A DNA stretch of 64,000 bases from Branchiostoma floridae (lineage: Eukaryota > Chordata > Leptocardii > Amphioxiformes > Branchiostomatidae), in NCBI RefSeq assembly GCF_000003815.2, contig NC_049984.1:3283382-3347381 (forward strand). Direction: 5' to 3'. This document shows, piece after piece, positions 63,561 to 64,000 of this stretch. The notes beneath the pieces are model-generated. The model was not told where the DNA came from. It ran no database searches and saw nothing but the letters and a program-made list of their open reading frames with translations. The position numbers and the translations under genes are program-made. The stretch's first letter is position 1. Each line of letters opens with the position of its first letter.

Positions 63561-64000
63561 GTAACCAAAAAGGATCTATTTTACGATGGGTATATTGCAA
63601 CCTAACAACGCTAAAAGCAATAGCAGCGAATCAGAACATTATAACCCGGAACTTTTTCATGCCTACCTTAAAAATTAGTACTAAGTTTTAACGGCTACAA
63701 TGTTTCCTGTTTATTGACAAAGCGTAAAACAATAGATATATCTTGTACCGTCTTCTCTGAGGTGCGCTTATCGGGTAGTTTAGTTGATATTTTTGATCAT
63801 GCATCATATACTGGGCGATGTTAAATTCAGTATCTCCGGTAACAGTCCTGGTTATATTGACCTCTTATTTTCTTTTTCCAAAATGTGACTAGACATTGCA
63901 TCTCCGAGGTTTATACTACTCTAATTAGATACAAAAATAAAGGACTTTGCCCTTTCATCTTGTATGCAGATACACACCAACATGTGTTGTATCAATCACA
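63561..64000. other. Non-genic sequence to the window end
   Basis: AT-rich, nothing recognised. Confidence 0.4.

Overview
The window looks like intergenic and intronic DNA from an invertebrate deuterostome, most likely a lancelet (Branchiostoma). Most of it is AT-rich. It holds many small non-autonomous DNA transposons, tRNA-derived SINEs and tandem duplications with units of about 150-200 bp, and it has GT-AG introns. There are no operons, ribosome binding sites, rRNA genes, functional tRNA genes or CRISPR arrays. The organism call rests on overall texture and on repeat families that I associate with lancelets; no database was searched.

Only one protein-coding gene is convincingly supported, and only by its 5' end, near the right side on the + strand. 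A 5' untranslated segment begins after a 3' splice site at 59307. The first coding exon is 59345-59528 and the second is 60246-60358. They join in frame into 99 residues: a polar cytoplasmic-type N-terminus, an LYRRY motif, then a strongly hydrophobic membrane segment. This layout resembles the N-terminus of transmembrane adenylyl cyclases. A pair of exon-like copies follows at 60520-60589 and 60755-60824. Because coding exon 1 begins with a spliced 5' UTR, at least one non-coding first exon must lie upstream. GC-richer segments at 3.6-3.85 kb and 30.7-30.91 kb (the latter with a strong splice donor) are candidates. Much of the window could therefore be 5' intron of this gene.

Layout: 0-4 kb, mostly unique, with MITE and repeat fragments. 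4.1-6.8 kb, two adjacent tandem arrays; every unit of the second carries a splice-donor-like and an acceptor-like site. 7.8-19.8 kb, a hAT-like element with 8-bp target duplications, a third tandem array (11.2-12.2 kb), MITEs with TA or TTAA targets, and SINEs. 20-30 kb, more MITEs, a (TA)n tract, a 56-bp minisatellite. 30-40 kb, a candidate 5' exon, a tandem unit containing telomere-like TTAGGG tracts, a full-length SINE with poly(A), and a hairpin element. 41.2-41.9 kb, an unrecognised 229-codon ORF. 42.5-48.2 kb, an inverted SINE pair, a TATA-bearing tandem repeat, and a nested duplication X-Y-mariner-X(inverted)-Y. 50-57 kb, a second hAT-like copy, three adjacent tandem duplications (one holding a MITE whose empty site survives in its neighbour), and hairpin MITEs. 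58-61 kb, a long-TIR MITE and the gene. 61-64 kb, a SINE and a CpG-richer, promoter-like segment.

The most informative points are evolutionary: two datable insertions with paralogous comparison sites, an intron flanked by a 13-bp direct repeat, the splice-signal-bearing array, and a hammerhead-core-like motif recurring in three hairpin-type elements. I see no dedicated defence, biosynthetic or viral system.
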